Below, in pieces: positions 33,585-46,551 of a stretch of DNA of 64,000 nt. The DNA lies in NCBI GenBank assembly GCA_002150815.3, contig NDFF03000045.1, forward strand, positions 62,001-126,000, read 5' to 3'. The position numbers and the translations under genes were made by a program. A model generated the notes under the pieces. It was not told the origin of the DNA, ran no database searches, and saw only the letters and a list, made by a program, of their open reading frames with translations. The first letter of the stretch is position 1. The number at the start of each line of letters is the position of its first letter. The stretch comes from Grammothele lineata (lineage: Eukaryota > Basidiomycota > Agaricomycetes > Polyporales > Polyporaceae).

Positions 33585-35299
33585 AACGTGATTGTGAGAG
33601 ACACTTTGCCTTTTTCCCTATGTCAAACTCTCCGTCATGTGCCCGCTCTCCGTCCTGTGATTCGAAGGAATGCAGTGTTTTTTGTTGTGCCTTGGATGCT
33701 CGAACGGAGTGAAAGCCTTGCTAATTGCGATCATAGAAGTTGTATGTGCGTGAAGGGCCAGAGAACTACTGGTCATGACGCACGCGCCCACTCTCGATTG
33801 AGCTGACCTCTCGACTTATTGTTCTACTCACTACTTCCACATAGGTTTTAGATCCACGCGCTAGCTTGTGTGGGCCTCCAACGACCCACAGACTTCCACC
33901 CGCCTAGCAACGGCCCCAACGCGTCTGGCGGGATCTCGCCACATGTCCGGCCGCTGGTACTAGATGTCAAATTCACCCTGCGCGTACCCCGCGTAGGCCG
34001 AGGGAACACAGCGCGACGTCTGTGGCGTAGTGGCAAACTCTCACCGGCGACTAAGTGAGCCGCGCATCCGGCCTGTCCTTTCCGTCAGTTTTGACTGGTC
34101 CGACCCCTTATTTGACGTTACGGCCGTCCGCGGTGTCCGCTCGTAGACGCCTTTTCCGCCGAGGCTGCCAGCGTGGGGCTGCCAGAATTTTCTATACATG
34201 TCCTGGGACAGTTGACGTCTCCGCCCTCAGAAGTCTTCATCCCGCCCAAAAGCACCCGGAAGCTCCTCGCCTGCGGAGTGCATGCGTAAGGAGAACCAGG
34301 TGTTCATCGAACGAGCTTCGTTCAATTCTGCGGCCTAGGCCGTCGTGACGTTGGAGAGGCAGGCACAACAAACGAAGGAGCTATACATAGGCTGGTCACG
34401 CCCCTCTACTTCCGGTGCACCCACCGCGATACACACATCGCAACATCTGAGCAACCAGCCGACGCTCCTTGCGCTGCTGCTATGTTTAGATGCGCGTGGG
34501 ATGGAGGTCGGGTTGAGGAGAGGAACGTCTACATACTTGCCGAAGCAGCGCAAGATGTGATGTACCTGGGTTTCAAGGTGTTGAGTAGAGAACGTTCTGT
34601 TGAGATTCGGACGTAAGGTTCAGGTCGCCGAGAACACGATCTTGGAACGTTCCTCGCGTGCCCTCGGAGCCGAGATCACCATGGGTCGCAACTGCGGGGT
34701 GCCTCTCATCTGCTTCAAGCTGAGTAGACCTGTGAGGATGATGGACGAGCATCGCTGTGTGGCTTCTATCATTGACCACAAATTGAACTTCATTCCGGCT
34801 CTACCTTTTTATCATCACTCTCGAGAGCACATATTAATGGTCGCTCACTGGCGTACGTATTTAGCTTGGACAAACGTTTGATATGATGTTCCTGGTCATG
34901 ACACGGTAGAAGAAATTTGCCTAAAGGAGCTAGTTCCAGACGGACGCGATTTGCTCATCCCGTCCCAGGCACGTCTCATTTCGGCACGGGTCGCTCCCGC
35001 AGCCACCCGCCGTCCCACGGGCCACGCCGCTTCTCTTCGAACTTCCCGCTCTCTTCTGTGGCCAGATTGCATGCGCTCCTAATTCAGCATCCCGGCCGCA
35101 CGGCGCTGGGCACCCACACCAAGACATCCATGCACATGCGTCGTGGCAGCCCTCTCCGCTTCTGGTGTTTCGTGTGCGCGCTGGGAAGGCGAAGGGGCGA
35201 CCCGTGCCCGCTCTCTCTGTCCATTTCCGCTCCCGGAACCCAGCATCCATGCACCGGCGGGTCTGAACTGAGCTGGGCGAGCACCATCCAGCGTCAGAC
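33585..35299. other. 1.7 kb spacer with no gene seen
   Basis: Several short frames (for example around 34.6-34.9 kb) have no recognisable motif and no splice-linked extension. The last eight bases before 35300 are the left target-site duplication of the transposon. Confidence 0.4.
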
Positions 35300-35982
35300 A
35301 GGACCCCCGACAATCCGCGGGGAAGGCCTGATCCCGGTTTTCCAAAACCGCCAGAATTTGTCCGAAAAATCAGGCCCCCGGCCGGACCCTTCGGGTCCGG
35401 ATTAAATCAGGCGTTCGGCCGCTCGTCGACGATTTGTCCGGACAAGCGCACCAGGCGTCCGTGAGGCCCGTCAGCGTCCGGATGGAGGAAAATCAGGCCT
35501 TTTGAGCCTTATTTTTGCCCTATATTAACTCTATGGAAGCGCTTACGGGTATTCAGAGGTTCTTTAAAGCTGCAAAAGCTTCAAACAATCCCAAGGAAAA
35601 GGCTACAAAGCTCCCGACGTAACATACACCTGCGGGTTGCGATGAGCGCCTAAACGGAAAGGTCGATGAGACGCCGGCCAGTCAACAAGATGATAAGAGA
35701 TCCGCTAAGGACGAATAACAAAACTCATATAGGACTTGGTTACTTCACTTTCTTACTCCGGGCCGAAGGTCTATCACTGATCAACGCTTACCTTACCCAC
35801 CTCGGATGGTCCCTCGGGATGAGGCATCCCGGAGGTCCGGACGCCGGGTCCGGACGAGGGCACCAGGGGTCGCTGGAGGATCTGGTGAAATTTGTCCGAA
35901 TTGCACTAGGCATTAGGCCTCCTCGACAGGCGAGTTTGTCCGGATTGGGATCAGGCCTTCCCCGCGAATTGTCGGGGGTCCT
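35300..35982. mobile_element. Non-autonomous DNA transposon, 683 bp, 8-bp target duplication
   Basis: The ends are inverted repeats of 36 bases starting AGGACCCCCGACAATC (left 35300-35335, right 35947-35982 reversed) with one mismatch. The element is flanked by identical CGTCAGAC at 35292-35299 and 35983-35990, so insertion duplicated eight bases. That size fits hAT or KDZ-type (Kyakuja-Dileera-Zisupton) elements, both known in fungi. Subterminal copies of TTTGTCCG recur near both ends, and a perfect hairpin lies at 35382-35400. No transposase is present; a 29-codon frame at 35533-35622 (starting MEALTGIQRFF) could be a leftover of one. The near-perfect ends suggest a fairly recent insertion. 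Confidence 0.9.
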
Positions 35983-36317
35983 CGTCAGACACAGATCGTC
36001 ACGGTCGCCCTCCAGATTCCGATCCCGCGGCGTCAGGCGTATCTAACCGAGGCCAACTGATCACGTACTTGTGCGTTTGCTGCAAAGTGGGGCCCCATCG
36101 ACCCTCGGGTCTCGGCGTGCGTGAGGTACAAGTACCCGAGTCCCGCCCAGCGCGGCCGTCCAGCTCCGGAGCGACCGCCCTCGCCGTCTTCCTCTCCTCT
36201 GCCGCCTCGCACGTCCCCTTGGTCAACGTCCTCCTACCTCCTCCGACTTCGAAACCAATTGCACAACGAAACCGCCTGCGCGGCCCCTAGGAGGCGGCCT
36301 CAAGCGCGCGAGCGATC
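35983..36317. other. Spacer before the multi-pass membrane gene
   Basis: Starts with the right target duplication (35983-35990). Otherwise GC-rich promoter-like sequence with no gene. Confidence 0.4.
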
Positions 36318-38499
36318 ATGTCCGCAAATGACACGACGGGCGGGCTCAGCGCGGCGGACACCGACCAGCTACGTGGTGAGCTCACCATTCTCGCGGAGAA
36401 CCGTGTCTTCCCCATTCTACTGGAGACTGCGTTGTTCGGTACGTCCAACTCTGTTCCACTTCTTCGCGCGCGCTCTGACGCGATAGCGCTCTCCCCGAAG
36501 CGATCTTCACGGTCCTCTTCCTCATCTCCTCCTGGGTCCTCTGGTACGTCCTTCCTCCACCCTACTCTTCTCACATGCACTACCTACCCCAGATCCCAAA
36601 CGCTAATGTCACCTCCTCCCGCCCACCTTATTCTGACATGTCCCTTTGGCGTCGGACGCTAACTCCGGACGCCACCACCCGCCGATCACGTCCATCATCA
36701 TCACGGACTCGAACAGCAAACGCGGGATCCGGGCCTCCTGGCCGATGCTCGCCGCCACCGTCGCGATGTACGCCCTCTCGACGCTCGACTGGGCCATCGA
36801 CATCCGCTTGCTCTGGAATGACCTCCGCGCGCTCCAGCTCTTTGGGCTGCCCGGCGCGCCGGGGGCACCCATTGGCCAGTCGAGTCCACCGCTGCTCGTC
36901 CTGCAGGGGATCACGAGCGTCGTTTGTGTGCGTATACCTTTCGTTTCATATTGTCCTAGTACGCGTGAGCTACCGCGCGCGCGTTTGACGAAGAGTTTCG
37001 GCTGATGAGGGGCTCAAACATAGATCATGCTCGGTGACGCGGTAGTGTGTTGGCGGGTATGTGTGGTATGGGCGAACGACCTACGCGCGCTCGCACTTGC
37101 CTTATTCTGGACTATTGGCTCAGTAGGTACGCCGTGTTTTATCTCTCCCCTCCAACCATTCTTCTACGTCCTCTACATATTTACGTACGCTTCAACCACA
37201 TCATTCTGTGCGACTCCATGATGTCCCGTTTCATGCTCGCGCGCTCGGTCTAACTCCCTGCTAACATGTCCCCTCGCTCACATAGGCGTCTTCACCGCGT
37301 GGAGCGTCATGTTTGTCGGGTTCTACTACCCCGTGCCGCCCGCAGTCTTCAGGCTCGTCATCCATCACGACATCATGAACGCGTTCGCGTTCTCCTGGTC
37401 CGCGGCGACGAACGTGTGGGCAACCGCGATGATTGCATACAAAGCCTGGTGCGTTCCTAGCCACTCCCACATGCTCTCTCCCCCCTTCCGGATAAGATCG
37501 CTCACGAATAGCTTCTCTTTGCTCCGCCCGTGGCGATATGCGACTTTGCGCGCTTGTCGGTCTGTCCCGTTCGCGACTGCGCGGATGTCAATGTGTCCTC
37601 CCGCATCTTGCCCCAACATTTTGCGATGTGCCTCGACCTGGGCGCGCGAACTCAATACTGAATTCTTCGGCTGCGATCTCGGATTGCGATCCCACAGGAC
37701 GCAGCGCCGGGAGTTCCGACGGCACCTGCGCAGCACGGGCCTGGTGGTACACGACGTGTTCACGCTCCTGGTCGACTTCGGTGTCATCTATACGGCCTTC
37801 ATGGTGCGCAGCTGCTTCTACGCCCGTATTCGAGGTGGCAGAGTGGACATGTAGTTGGCTGATGCATGCCATCCACCCGCAGCTTCTGAACGTGATCGTA
37901 CTAGCACCGTCGCTCAACGGCGGGACGTTCTTCTGCTACGTCACGCTCATGATGCAACAAATTACCGTAAGTCTTTTCCCTTTTCTCACCCTCCAGCCCA
38001 GTCAGACTGTCAGTCCCCGCTAACGTGTGACCCGCAGGGCATGTACCCCACCGCAGTCATCGCCCTCGTCGCCCTGCGCAAGTCCGCGCTCGAGCACCAC
38101 TTCACCTACCCCTCCTCCGGCTCCTCTCTGCGCTCCCCCGGCGCGCGTGGTGGAGGTGGCGAAGACTCGCTCCTGCCCTTCCACGCGTACCCGAAGGCGC
38201 GCACGCCGTACGAGACAGACGTCACCTCGCAGACCGCGAGCGCGTTCGAGAAGGACTTCTCCGCTGGGGCCGAGACTTCCACCGTGGGGGGCGGGGGCGG
38301 GGGCGGGGGCGGGGATAGGCGGAGGGTGGTAAGGGTGCGCGCGCCGACGCGCTCGATGAGCACGACTGAGCTCGATACGCCGACGGAGGTCGACAAGGAC
38401 GAATCGCTCTCGCCGTGGGACCGCGAGACGGCGTGGTGCGAGAGCTTGCCTGGCCACGGGGCGCACGTGAAGGAGGAGATCGTCGGGGAGGCGAGGTGA
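36318..38499 (+). CDS. Multi-pass membrane protein of unknown function
   Basis: Exons 36318-36442, 36487-36543, 36717-36921, 37024-37126, 37286-37448, 37698 to about 37803, about 37850-37969 and 38039-38499; the junction near 37.8 kb is uncertain. Hydrophobic segments: AIFTVLFLISSWVLW, LAATVAMYALSTLDW, IMLGDAVVCWRVCVVW, ALALALFWTIGS, VFTAWSVMFVGFYYP, FTLLVDFGVIYTAFM and FCYVTLMMQQIT, giving about seven spans. The order (short outer N-terminus, W-x-D-x-R-x-x-W-N-D-LRAL, CWRVCVVW, cytoplasmic tail) is common in a large group of uncharacterised basidiomycete membrane proteins. The tail is rich in Gly, Ser and charged residues, with a run of nine Gly coded by G-rich repeats at about 38286-38314. 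No enzyme or receptor motif was seen. Confidence 0.75.
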
Positions 38500-39427
38500 T
38501 GATTGTGTGCGGGGGTGGGGTGAGGTCCGCGGCGTGCGCCCCCGCTGCTCTCATCATGTAAGTTTACGGTCGTGTATATTCTCTCGATCGAGGCTGTCGC
38601 TGCTGCTTCCGTTCCTTCACACGCTACATCTCACTGCTACTCGCTCCTAGTGCTACGCACACCACATCTTACTACATACATCGTGCACGCTGCATACGTC
38701 TAGTTCTCGTTCCCCTTATGCCGCTCTCTTTGATCAGCCTCTCGTGACGCCCGCTCTGCTAGTCTACACTAGAATTTCCTTACGCCAAGTCTCCTCAGGA
38801 TACCACGTTCTCCTCTACTACCACACCCTTACCTTTGGATCTGTGTATTGTACGCGGCTGAGCCATTCAGATATTCATTCCTTGTTCTCTGGTCGGCCTA
38901 CAGTGGAGGAGTGCAGTTATGACGCTCAATTACGTCGTGGTGCTGGATCATTGGAATCTCCAGGTTCCAAGTCTGAGGTCCCGATCAACACTAAGTAATA
39001 GGGAATCACGAGCCACGCCGGAGATCGTTATCATCAATGAAGTTCACGCTTCTGGTTCTCTTAAGAAGCCAGAAGGTGTTAATTTCCGGGCCAGTCACTT
39101 GAGCTTGAGACCCGACGTCCGGACCCCGAGGGCCCGGAGCGCCGCAGCATTCATCGGAATACTAGCCTCCGACGGGCGCGGGAGGATATATACAGCAATC
39201 TCGATCGTGGATGCGAGGTTATAAAAAACAGGCTCGTCGCCTGGGTGCTAGTCTATCATTATGCGTGATAATTAGGGATAAGCACAGTATGTATACGTGT
39301 CAGCATGGCGATAAATATATGAGTCGAAGCGTGAAGAAAATGAGTGGGGGACGAGAACGCGATAAGTCACGGTAAAATAAGTTAATCGAATTATCTTAGT
39401 AGGAGAATCCCCTTGACCCGATACACA
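38500..39427. other. Spacer with no gene seen
   Basis: AT-richer intergenic DNA. An imperfect palindrome (about 39049-39075, CTTCTGG/CCAGAAG arms) is visible. No coding region supported. Confidence 0.4.
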
Positions 39428-40735
39428 TCACTGATCCAAACGAACCCAAGAACCTGCTGGGAGAACCTGCAGTGAAAGGACGTCACGTCTGAGTTTGCGT
39501 GTCGTGGGTACGCCGCGGCGAAGGAGTACAAACGCACCCGAAGAAGCCTTTCGTTTGTAATCGGAAGCCGGACGGAGGCTGACCTTCTCCACGATAGTAG
39601 AAGTTTCGGGGGTGGTGGCACCGCTCTTCCACACCGAGTGCCGCTCCCGTTCCTGCGGGAGGCACATGCCAAGGTCGTACCTGATGACAATGTACTCCGG
39701 TGTCCGGTACTCCTTCAGCAGCCTATAGCAACAAATCGGGTCAGTCCTTCCGTGACCGACGTCAACCCCACACGACTGGAGTCCCGGCGGACGCACCGTG
39801 TGACAGCTTCGTACTGGCGCAGGAACTCGACTGGGCTGGGGATGTCCTTCTCGGAGACGTGCGCAGCGAGGTCGAGCCAGAGATTCACGACGGGGATGTA
39901 GCACTTGCGGTCCACCTCGTCGGCTGCGCCGTACAGGTCCACGTTCGAGAAGGATGTCACCCAGGACTCCGGCGACGACTCGGCGTTGCTCACTGCTGAG
40001 TCGGAGTACACAGATGCTGAGTCGCCTGGGTCGGAGTCGTCTTCTGACATCGTCCCCGCAATGAACGAGAGGTGCGAGTCTTGCGAGCCCCAACGCGCAT
40101 CGACGTCGCGCTTGCTCTCCCTTCGCCACTCATTCACAGCCTCCTCGCTCCGGGTTGCAGCTTCCATCTTCATCTTCTCCACCTGCATTCGCTTCCTCCG
40201 AAAGTCGTCCTCGCGACGATCGCGCTCGAGTTTCAGGTATTCCTCGTCAGGGAGCTCGACACCTTCGCCGCGGTGGTATCTGCCGCGCTTGACACGCACA
40301 CGGAGCGCTGCGTCGGATCCCGCCCAGTGCGCACAGTTGGCGAACGGGAATGGAGGATCTGGGCGGACGGGCTCACGGCCAGTGGGGTGCGAGGTGTTTG
40401 GGAAGATCGGGGTGCACATGTCCGCGGCGAGACAGAGGGCGGGATTTGGGGTGCGCACTGGGCCGGGGCCGATGAGGTAGACATAGTAAGTGAAGTCGGG
40501 CGTGTGTGGTGCGGGGAGCTCCTGTATCTGCAAGTGGGGTTGCTACGATATGAGCGTTGACGTACGATGAAAAGCTGGAGGCACTTACAGAATGAAGATA
40601 AATAAGACACTTAGTCGTCTTGATCTCTCGAGCTGCAAAGAAGGCACTGGGGTCGACGATGCCGCGCAGGCTAGACTCCAGATCGATCTCTGCAACGGCG
40701 TAAGTACTGGGGAGCGGAAAACAAGTCATGACCAT
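39428..40735 (-). CDS. NCHW-family protein (family 1), copy F
   Basis: Exons 40735-40589, 40527-39797 and 39722-39428 give 390 residues. A second in-frame ATG at 40729 is also possible. Blocks: STYAVAEIDLESSLRG, KCLIYLHS, ELPAPHTPDFTYYVYLIG, DMCTPIFPNTSHPTGREP, PFPFANCAHW, LRVRVKRGRY, a charged linker, VNLWLDLAAHVSEKDIPSP and FLRQYEAVTR, then LLKEY. The C-terminal part past LLKEY does not resemble the other copies and may hide one more intron. It is divergent from copy G at 42.9 kb, 2.1 kb apart, with no family 2 gene between them. Function unknown. Confidence 0.8.
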
Positions 40736-42857
40736 GGGCGAAGTTGAACGAAAGTCGAAAGGAAAAGAAAGTGGGCCGCCTGGAGGACGTCTCGAGTGGC
40801 AACAGTTGCTTATAAATGCTACTCACATGGAGTCGCGGGTTAGACTAGGCCAGACGAGTTCGGCGACGCATCGCATCGTCGGGGAGCACGGCATGCCGGA
40901 CGGGGAACATGGAATTGAAGCTTGGAACGGGCGCCCCGGTTCGGCAGAGTCACGATGCCACTGACCCGGCGGTGGAACTCAATACTGCAGGTCGGGACGC
41001 GATGGTTACGTGGTTTCCAATCCTCAGACACTCGGTGTTGGTTCGAATTGTAATGCAATAATTCCATACTATCTCACGAGCTTGCATGCTTAGGCCTGAG
41101 ACTACGAGCGACTTATTCAGTTCTCTCATATGTTGAGACTGCTATTGCAACATTACCTGCATACCGCAATGAATTGCCCATGAAGAGCAACGAGCATAGG
41201 GCTTGTCTGGACGAACTGTGGCACGGGCTCAAATTGACGGTACTAGCGGAGTGGCAGTCGATTGCTCAAGTATCGATAGGTCGATCCACCGTAAACATGC
41301 CAGTAGTCAACGGTGAGTTCTCTCCGTGGCCGGCGCACCTCAACGGCTTCCCTAGACAAGTAGTTCTAGTTAACTAACGTGAGCCAAAGCTGTGAATCAT
41401 GAAGAGACCTTGAACGACCTTACCGTGTTTGAGAACCTCGGCCGCGGTGGTCGTAATCGTCGGAACAGCCTGCGACAAGCGAAATTTCGCGTCACCACCG
41501 ATGTGGCAGCCGGGCGGTCCGAGCCGCCGCTCCGGCAGCTTCCGGTGGGGTGGCCTTGCCAGAGTCTAGACGCCTTGATTTTGCTGCCTTGTCTCTGAAC
41601 GTTCACCTTTGTTCACCCGAAGCTTGATACTGCAACGTCCCTACAGGAGCCGGAACTTATCCTCTTGAAAGAAGGGGGAATAGACCACGTTTGCACGTCG
41701 TATCTGATCTCCTGCTTCAGCCATGCATTCTTACCGAAGTTTTTAGCATGGACTTTCCGATCGTGCCCAGACGACATCTTCACTTTGAAGTTCATCGCCG
41801 TCGCTCACCTCTTGCAGTTGTAATGGACAACTATTTTCGCGCCACTATCCCATTGAGAGGTACGCTTTAGGTCACAGTCTGTATCCAAGCATCGCTGAAA
41901 CTGTGAAACAAGCACATTCCGACAATCCCAGTGCCTAGACCGTGATGGGCGACAGCTGCGTTGCCCCACATGCCGCGCACTGACGCCGATATCGGTGCGT
42001 TTCGATCCGACGATGAACCTTCTCAAACACCAAGATTCACAAGTAGGCATGGAAGGCTCCCACTTCCTATGGTCTCCACGTCTCCGCTTTTGACGTCTCA
42101 GTTTGCGGCGTGGGACCAGTTCTAGACCCGAGGCATGCACGGCCTCTCACGGATTAGACACCCCTGTGCTTTTCACTGCAGCTCGTTATATTCGGACCCT
42201 CCAACGCGCTGGATCATCTGGACCTTCCCCATACTCCCGTTCAGTGACTTTAGTGACGTCACGGACGCGTCCTGTCGCGATGTGACACTACGCGTCAGTC
42301 ACACATCGACGTGATATCAGCGTCACAGTAGAAGGAGACCGTCAGCAGCATACGCCGCTGACGGAGGTTGTTAGGTCCTAGACTTAGCCTAATCGAAGTG
42401 TGTGACATCTCTGGCCCAGACTCATGCTGTTTGACTGATATCAGGGAGACAGGGACTAGTTATGGTTGACAGCCGCCGCTATACAAATGTTGGCTAGCCT
42501 CGTGGAACCGGCACGGACTGTGCCATCATCGGTTGAACATCGACGCTGACGTCGAAAACGAGCGCCCCGTGGCCTTGCGCTGCCACTGAGGCTTTGTGGC
42601 AAGCGGGCCGCGCTGACGCCTTGTCCGCCGTGCTATGACCCGATTCCGCTCCGCAGCATGCATGCCACACTCCGCTTTCTGCCCTCTCGGCCATTGTTCT
42701 ACAGGAGCGATATAAGACACAGCCGCGGGCCCGACCCCGCCCGCTCCCCTCTCCCTTCCCTTACGACCTCTCACGACACCGACACGTACGGATCCAACGT
42801 TTCAGCTTTCGCCCGCGAACCACAAGTTTCCCACACGCTTTCTTTGCTGGTTTATTC
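40736..42857. other. 2.1 kb spacer between divergent copies F and G
   Basis: No coding region could be supported and I found no remnant of a family 2 gene here. Promoters for copies F and G must lie near the two ends. Confidence 0.4.
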
Positions 42858-44255
42858 ATGACGCCACGACCCTTCCGCTACGCAGTGGCGCACATCAATA
42901 TCGAGGCGACACTTCGCCAGCTCGATTTCCTCGACGATGAGGCCCGCGCCGCGATACGTTCGTTCAAGGGGCGCTGCCCCAAGAGTCTCGTCTTCATGCA
43001 CGCCGTATGTTGCACACTCTCCTTCACATTCTTGATATCACCGCTTATTCTCAGCTGCCAGGTCGTCGAGGAGCCCGGCCCTACGGACCCTTACAACAAG
43101 GTCACACTCTCCGCCGTGGGGCCCTCCCTGCGCCCGGCCGGCCCCACGCTTGGATACGCGCCGGACATGTGCATGCCCATCTTCCCAAACGATGGGCGCG
43201 CGTACGACATCCGCCGCACCCCGGTGCGTCCAGAGGCGTCCGATCCGCATGAGCGCTGGTTTCCATACTGGAACTGCTTTCACTGGTACGGGCCCGACGT
43301 ACAACGCTGCGTGCGCGTCCGGTTCGCCGAGCCTGATGGGTACTGCGGCGTCGGCGGCGCTCTGGACGGAGAGTGGTCCGAGAAGGGGAGACGTCAATGG
43401 CGCCTCCCAGTGGAGGAGTACGTCGAGCTGCAGATGGCGTACGCTCGCGACTGCGCACGGGTCGCATTCGTGCAACAGATGGGTCCCAGGGCGTTTATTG
43501 ATTACGTCCCCGATGAAGATGATGCAGAAGAGCAAGACAGCCTCTATCGGGAGCCCAGCCTCGGGTCGGTCGGTGAAAGTACGATGCGGTTCTCTCCTAA
43601 CCCAAATCTGGGCTTCCCAGAGGACGAAGAGACTGTCGATGGTTTTGCCACCGTGGTCGGCACTCCTGTCGACGAGAAGATGGGCCACTTTCAACCGCTC
43701 GAGTTCAGTGACAACGACCACCAGGACTCCCGCGACGATCACGGCAACAATTCTACTCACGACCGCTACGACTCGTATACGAGTGATAGCGAGTACGCGG
43801 CGTCCATCGCGGTATCCTACCCCACCATTGGACCGATGCCGAGTATCCTAGGCATCAGCGACGGCTGCATTCCGGTAGTCGATCTTTGGTTCGATCTCCC
43901 CGCACACTTCGGTCACGACGACGAAATCCCGGACCCATCGGACCTGTTTCATGTGTGCGGTGAGATAGCAAGGTCTGTCAGCTATCTTCAAACGATGCAA
44001 TGGAGTCGACTGACCCAACGATCGTAGAATCGCGAGAGAAAGTCAGGAGCGGCAGGCCGCGAGAGAGTGGGCGCATTACGAAGATCGGACGGGATCAATA
44101 CAGGGCGTACGAGCACCTCGTCGCTCCAAGAAGGGTCTTAAGCGTAGGTTCTTCGACAGCGTGTTTATTGTTCCTTGCTCACTGCTCCACGCGCAACAGG
44201 TGTTACCTCGATGGTGCAACGCGCGCTTCGCTCGCTTTTCTGCTGGTCGGTGTAA
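42858..44255 (+). CDS. NCHW-family protein (family 1), copy G
   Basis: Exons 42858-43004, 43062-43972, 44028-44143 and 44200-44255 give 409 residues. Blocks: FRYAVAHINIEATLRQL, KSLVFMHA, GPSLRPAGPTLGYAPDMCMP, IFPNDGRAYDIRR, FPYWNCFHWYG (keeps NCFHW), VRVRFAEPDGY, an Asp/Glu/Ser-rich linker, VDLWFDLPAHFG and IPDPSDLF. A charged stretch (RESQERQAAREWAHYED) is followed by the short last exon RVTSMVQRALRSLFCWSV, the amphipathic Cys/Trp tail of the family. Every junction keeps phase, so the gene is intact. Function unknown. Confidence 0.83.
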
Positions 44256-44878
44256 ATGTTGCCCCTGTATCCGTGTACCAGTAAAGTCAACTCTCCTCTG
44301 TGCTTGTACCAACTTTCATACCCCGCCACGATCTCATGCTTCATATGCGCTGCTCTGATGAATTCGTTTGCTCTGCCTCTTATGTTCTCTACTGGTTAAC
44401 ATAGGTATCCACTGGTTGCACTGCTTCCTTGATGATGTTACATGATCTGTGACGGCGACGACTAATATAGCTGCGTTTGTCTAGCAACTGACGTACGTAT
44501 CACAGGCGCATCGGCTTTTCGATCTGTCCGGGTTCACGCAGCGTTGACGCTGTGAACTTGGGAGCGAACAAATATGGGCGCATCGCGTTGGTCGCCGTCT
44601 CCGTAACCGCGACAGTCAGAAACAGAAGCGCTTACTCGACTAGATATAAGTCTGGAAACAGACTTGCGAGCTGAGACTCGACGTTCAGGAAGCAGTCCTA
44701 GTTGTGCGTAAGTCCGCTGGTTGGACCGCTGGTTATTGCGTCGAAAGCTAGAAGACAACCTTGTAAGCGGATACTTACTATCTCTTTCAAATGTTATACA
44801 CCTGTTAATTTCTCGAAATTCGCAGCGTCGTCCAACAGCTTGACGTCGCGTCCGGTACGCTTCAGTCGACACAGCACG
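44256..44878. other. Spacer with no gene seen
   Basis: No supported coding region between copy G and the first DUF6533 gene. Confidence 0.4.
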
Positions 44879-46551
44879 ATGTCCACGGAAGACGACGGGT
44901 TGTCTACGATCTTCTCTCAGCTGTCAGTTGAGTCAGGGCGTTTAATCGGGCGTTACTACAGTGCCTCACATAGTGGCGAGCATATAGGTCGATAGAGAGC
45001 TACTGTATCGTGGCGTCTACAGGTGACATTCTACCACGTTCTTGTCATCAGAGGCAGAGACTCGCTGACGACAAGCTGGCATCCTTTACACAGCGCTGTT
45101 GTACTTCGACTTCGCTCTCACGTTGCCTGCCGAAGTTCGGCAGATTTGGAGACGCAAGTTCACCGGCGCGACCGTCGTGTATCTTCTCACGCGTTACGTA
45201 TCGCTCGCGGAGCGCATCACACTCCTTTTGACGACCTTTTTGTGGGATGTTGATGATCAGGTTCGCACTCACGGTTCATGTTGTCGTCCCGTACGTCTTA
45301 CAACATTGAATTTCCAGACCTGTAGCATAGTTTTCCACGTAGACGATGTTCTCACCTTCCTATTTTACCTCGCATTCTCTGGTATATGTTCTGATCTGTG
45401 ACCGTCTTCAACAGGCTAACCAGTATTTTGGACTCAAAGCGTTCACCGTCCTGCGTGTGTACGGTATATACAACCGCGACTGGCGGACGCTGCTTGTTAT
45501 GTTTCCTCCAGCACTTACTAACCCATTTGTATTCTTGGTAAGACAGATGGACTGGGGAATGCCAGAACTGCGCTAATGATTGCACGCACAGATAGCCAAT
45601 GTGCTGTCTACTCCTGCTGAGGCAGGCCCTCCTTTCGGATGTATCTATGGGCAAACCCCTCCATACGGTCTCACGTGGGTACCACTTGCCACGATCGTGT
45701 GCCGTGCTCATCAGTATCCGCGGACTCTGCAGGTGTGAGCTGTAGCCGCAACACAGTACTTTTAGATGACACAATAACGGATCATACCCGTCTAGTGTCG
45801 ACTATGGGCGTAGTCTCAACCATCGTCACTGACGTTCTCCTCATGGTCTTTACCTGGGCTAAAACATTCAAAATCTACAAGGCATCGAAGAAACTCGGTT
45901 TTTGCACACCAGTATCACGCTTACTCGTGATAGATGGTGAGCAAATCGAATCATATCGGAGGTGATATAGAGCAATAACACGTCATTGAACGTCAGGGTC
46001 TTTCTATGTCGTGTGCGATACATGAGGCACCCATCTCAACTTCGAACTGACTCAGTATTTAAGCGTTCTCGTCGTCATCAATGCAATTGCAATTGCAACC
46101 AAGGAGATCGGAGTCGTGAGTCACTCTGACACATTTCATGCACCCTGTTCTCAGCTTTGCCGTTGAACCTTTTGCTTACGTGCAGAGCCCCGTTTGGTCC
46201 TATTTCGCCGAGGTGTAAGACAACATTCTCTTCCTTAGTTCTTTCTACTCAGCATCTTTGTACAGCTTAGCTGTTGTCTTCCAATCTCGGCTCATGCTCG
46301 ACCTGCGCCAGGTTTACTTCAACGACGAGCCCGGAGAAAGCTTCGACCTCTCCCGCCATTCGGGCATCCGTTTTGCCCGTTCAGTCTCCATCGTTGGCAA
46401 TCTGGGCGCTACTCTAAACCTCTCGCCGTATTGTCAGTGGAAAACAGGAGATCTGGACGGCTGCTACGGTCGTGGATTGACGGAACGGAATGAGGGGCAG
46501 CAGGGAGACCAAGGGGATTTGTATGTACGGGATCCGTTCCGAGAAGGCTAG
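44879..46551 (+). CDS. DUF6533 multi-pass membrane protein, copy 1
   Basis: Clear exons: 44879-44972, 45094-45260, 45318-45381, 45440-45537, then from 45592; further coding pieces at about 45800-45939, 46055-46115, 46186-46215 and about 46268-46551. The DUF6533 signature is FDFALTLPAEVRQIWRRKFTG, followed by hydrophobic spans (TVVYLLTRYVSLAERI, VLTFLFYLAFS, FTVLRVYGIYNRDWRTLL, TIVTDVLLMVFTWAKTF, YLSVLVVINAIAIAT) and the usual closing LMLDLR. These proteins are common in basidiomycetes and have no known role. I could not join the pieces around 45.70-45.80 kb in frame, so either an intron was missed or the gene carries a defect. Exons 2 and 4 equal copy 2 exons 3 and 5 in length (167 and 98 nt). 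Confidence 0.72.

Noticed and set aside
33585..35299. Small frames at 34.3-34.9 kb as genes
   Set aside because: No domain, no splice-linked extension and no paralog in the window.
40736..42857. A missing family 2 partner between divergent copies F and G
   Set aside because: I looked for RPCV, CLFG/CLMG and FAFPF-like segments in all frames and found none.
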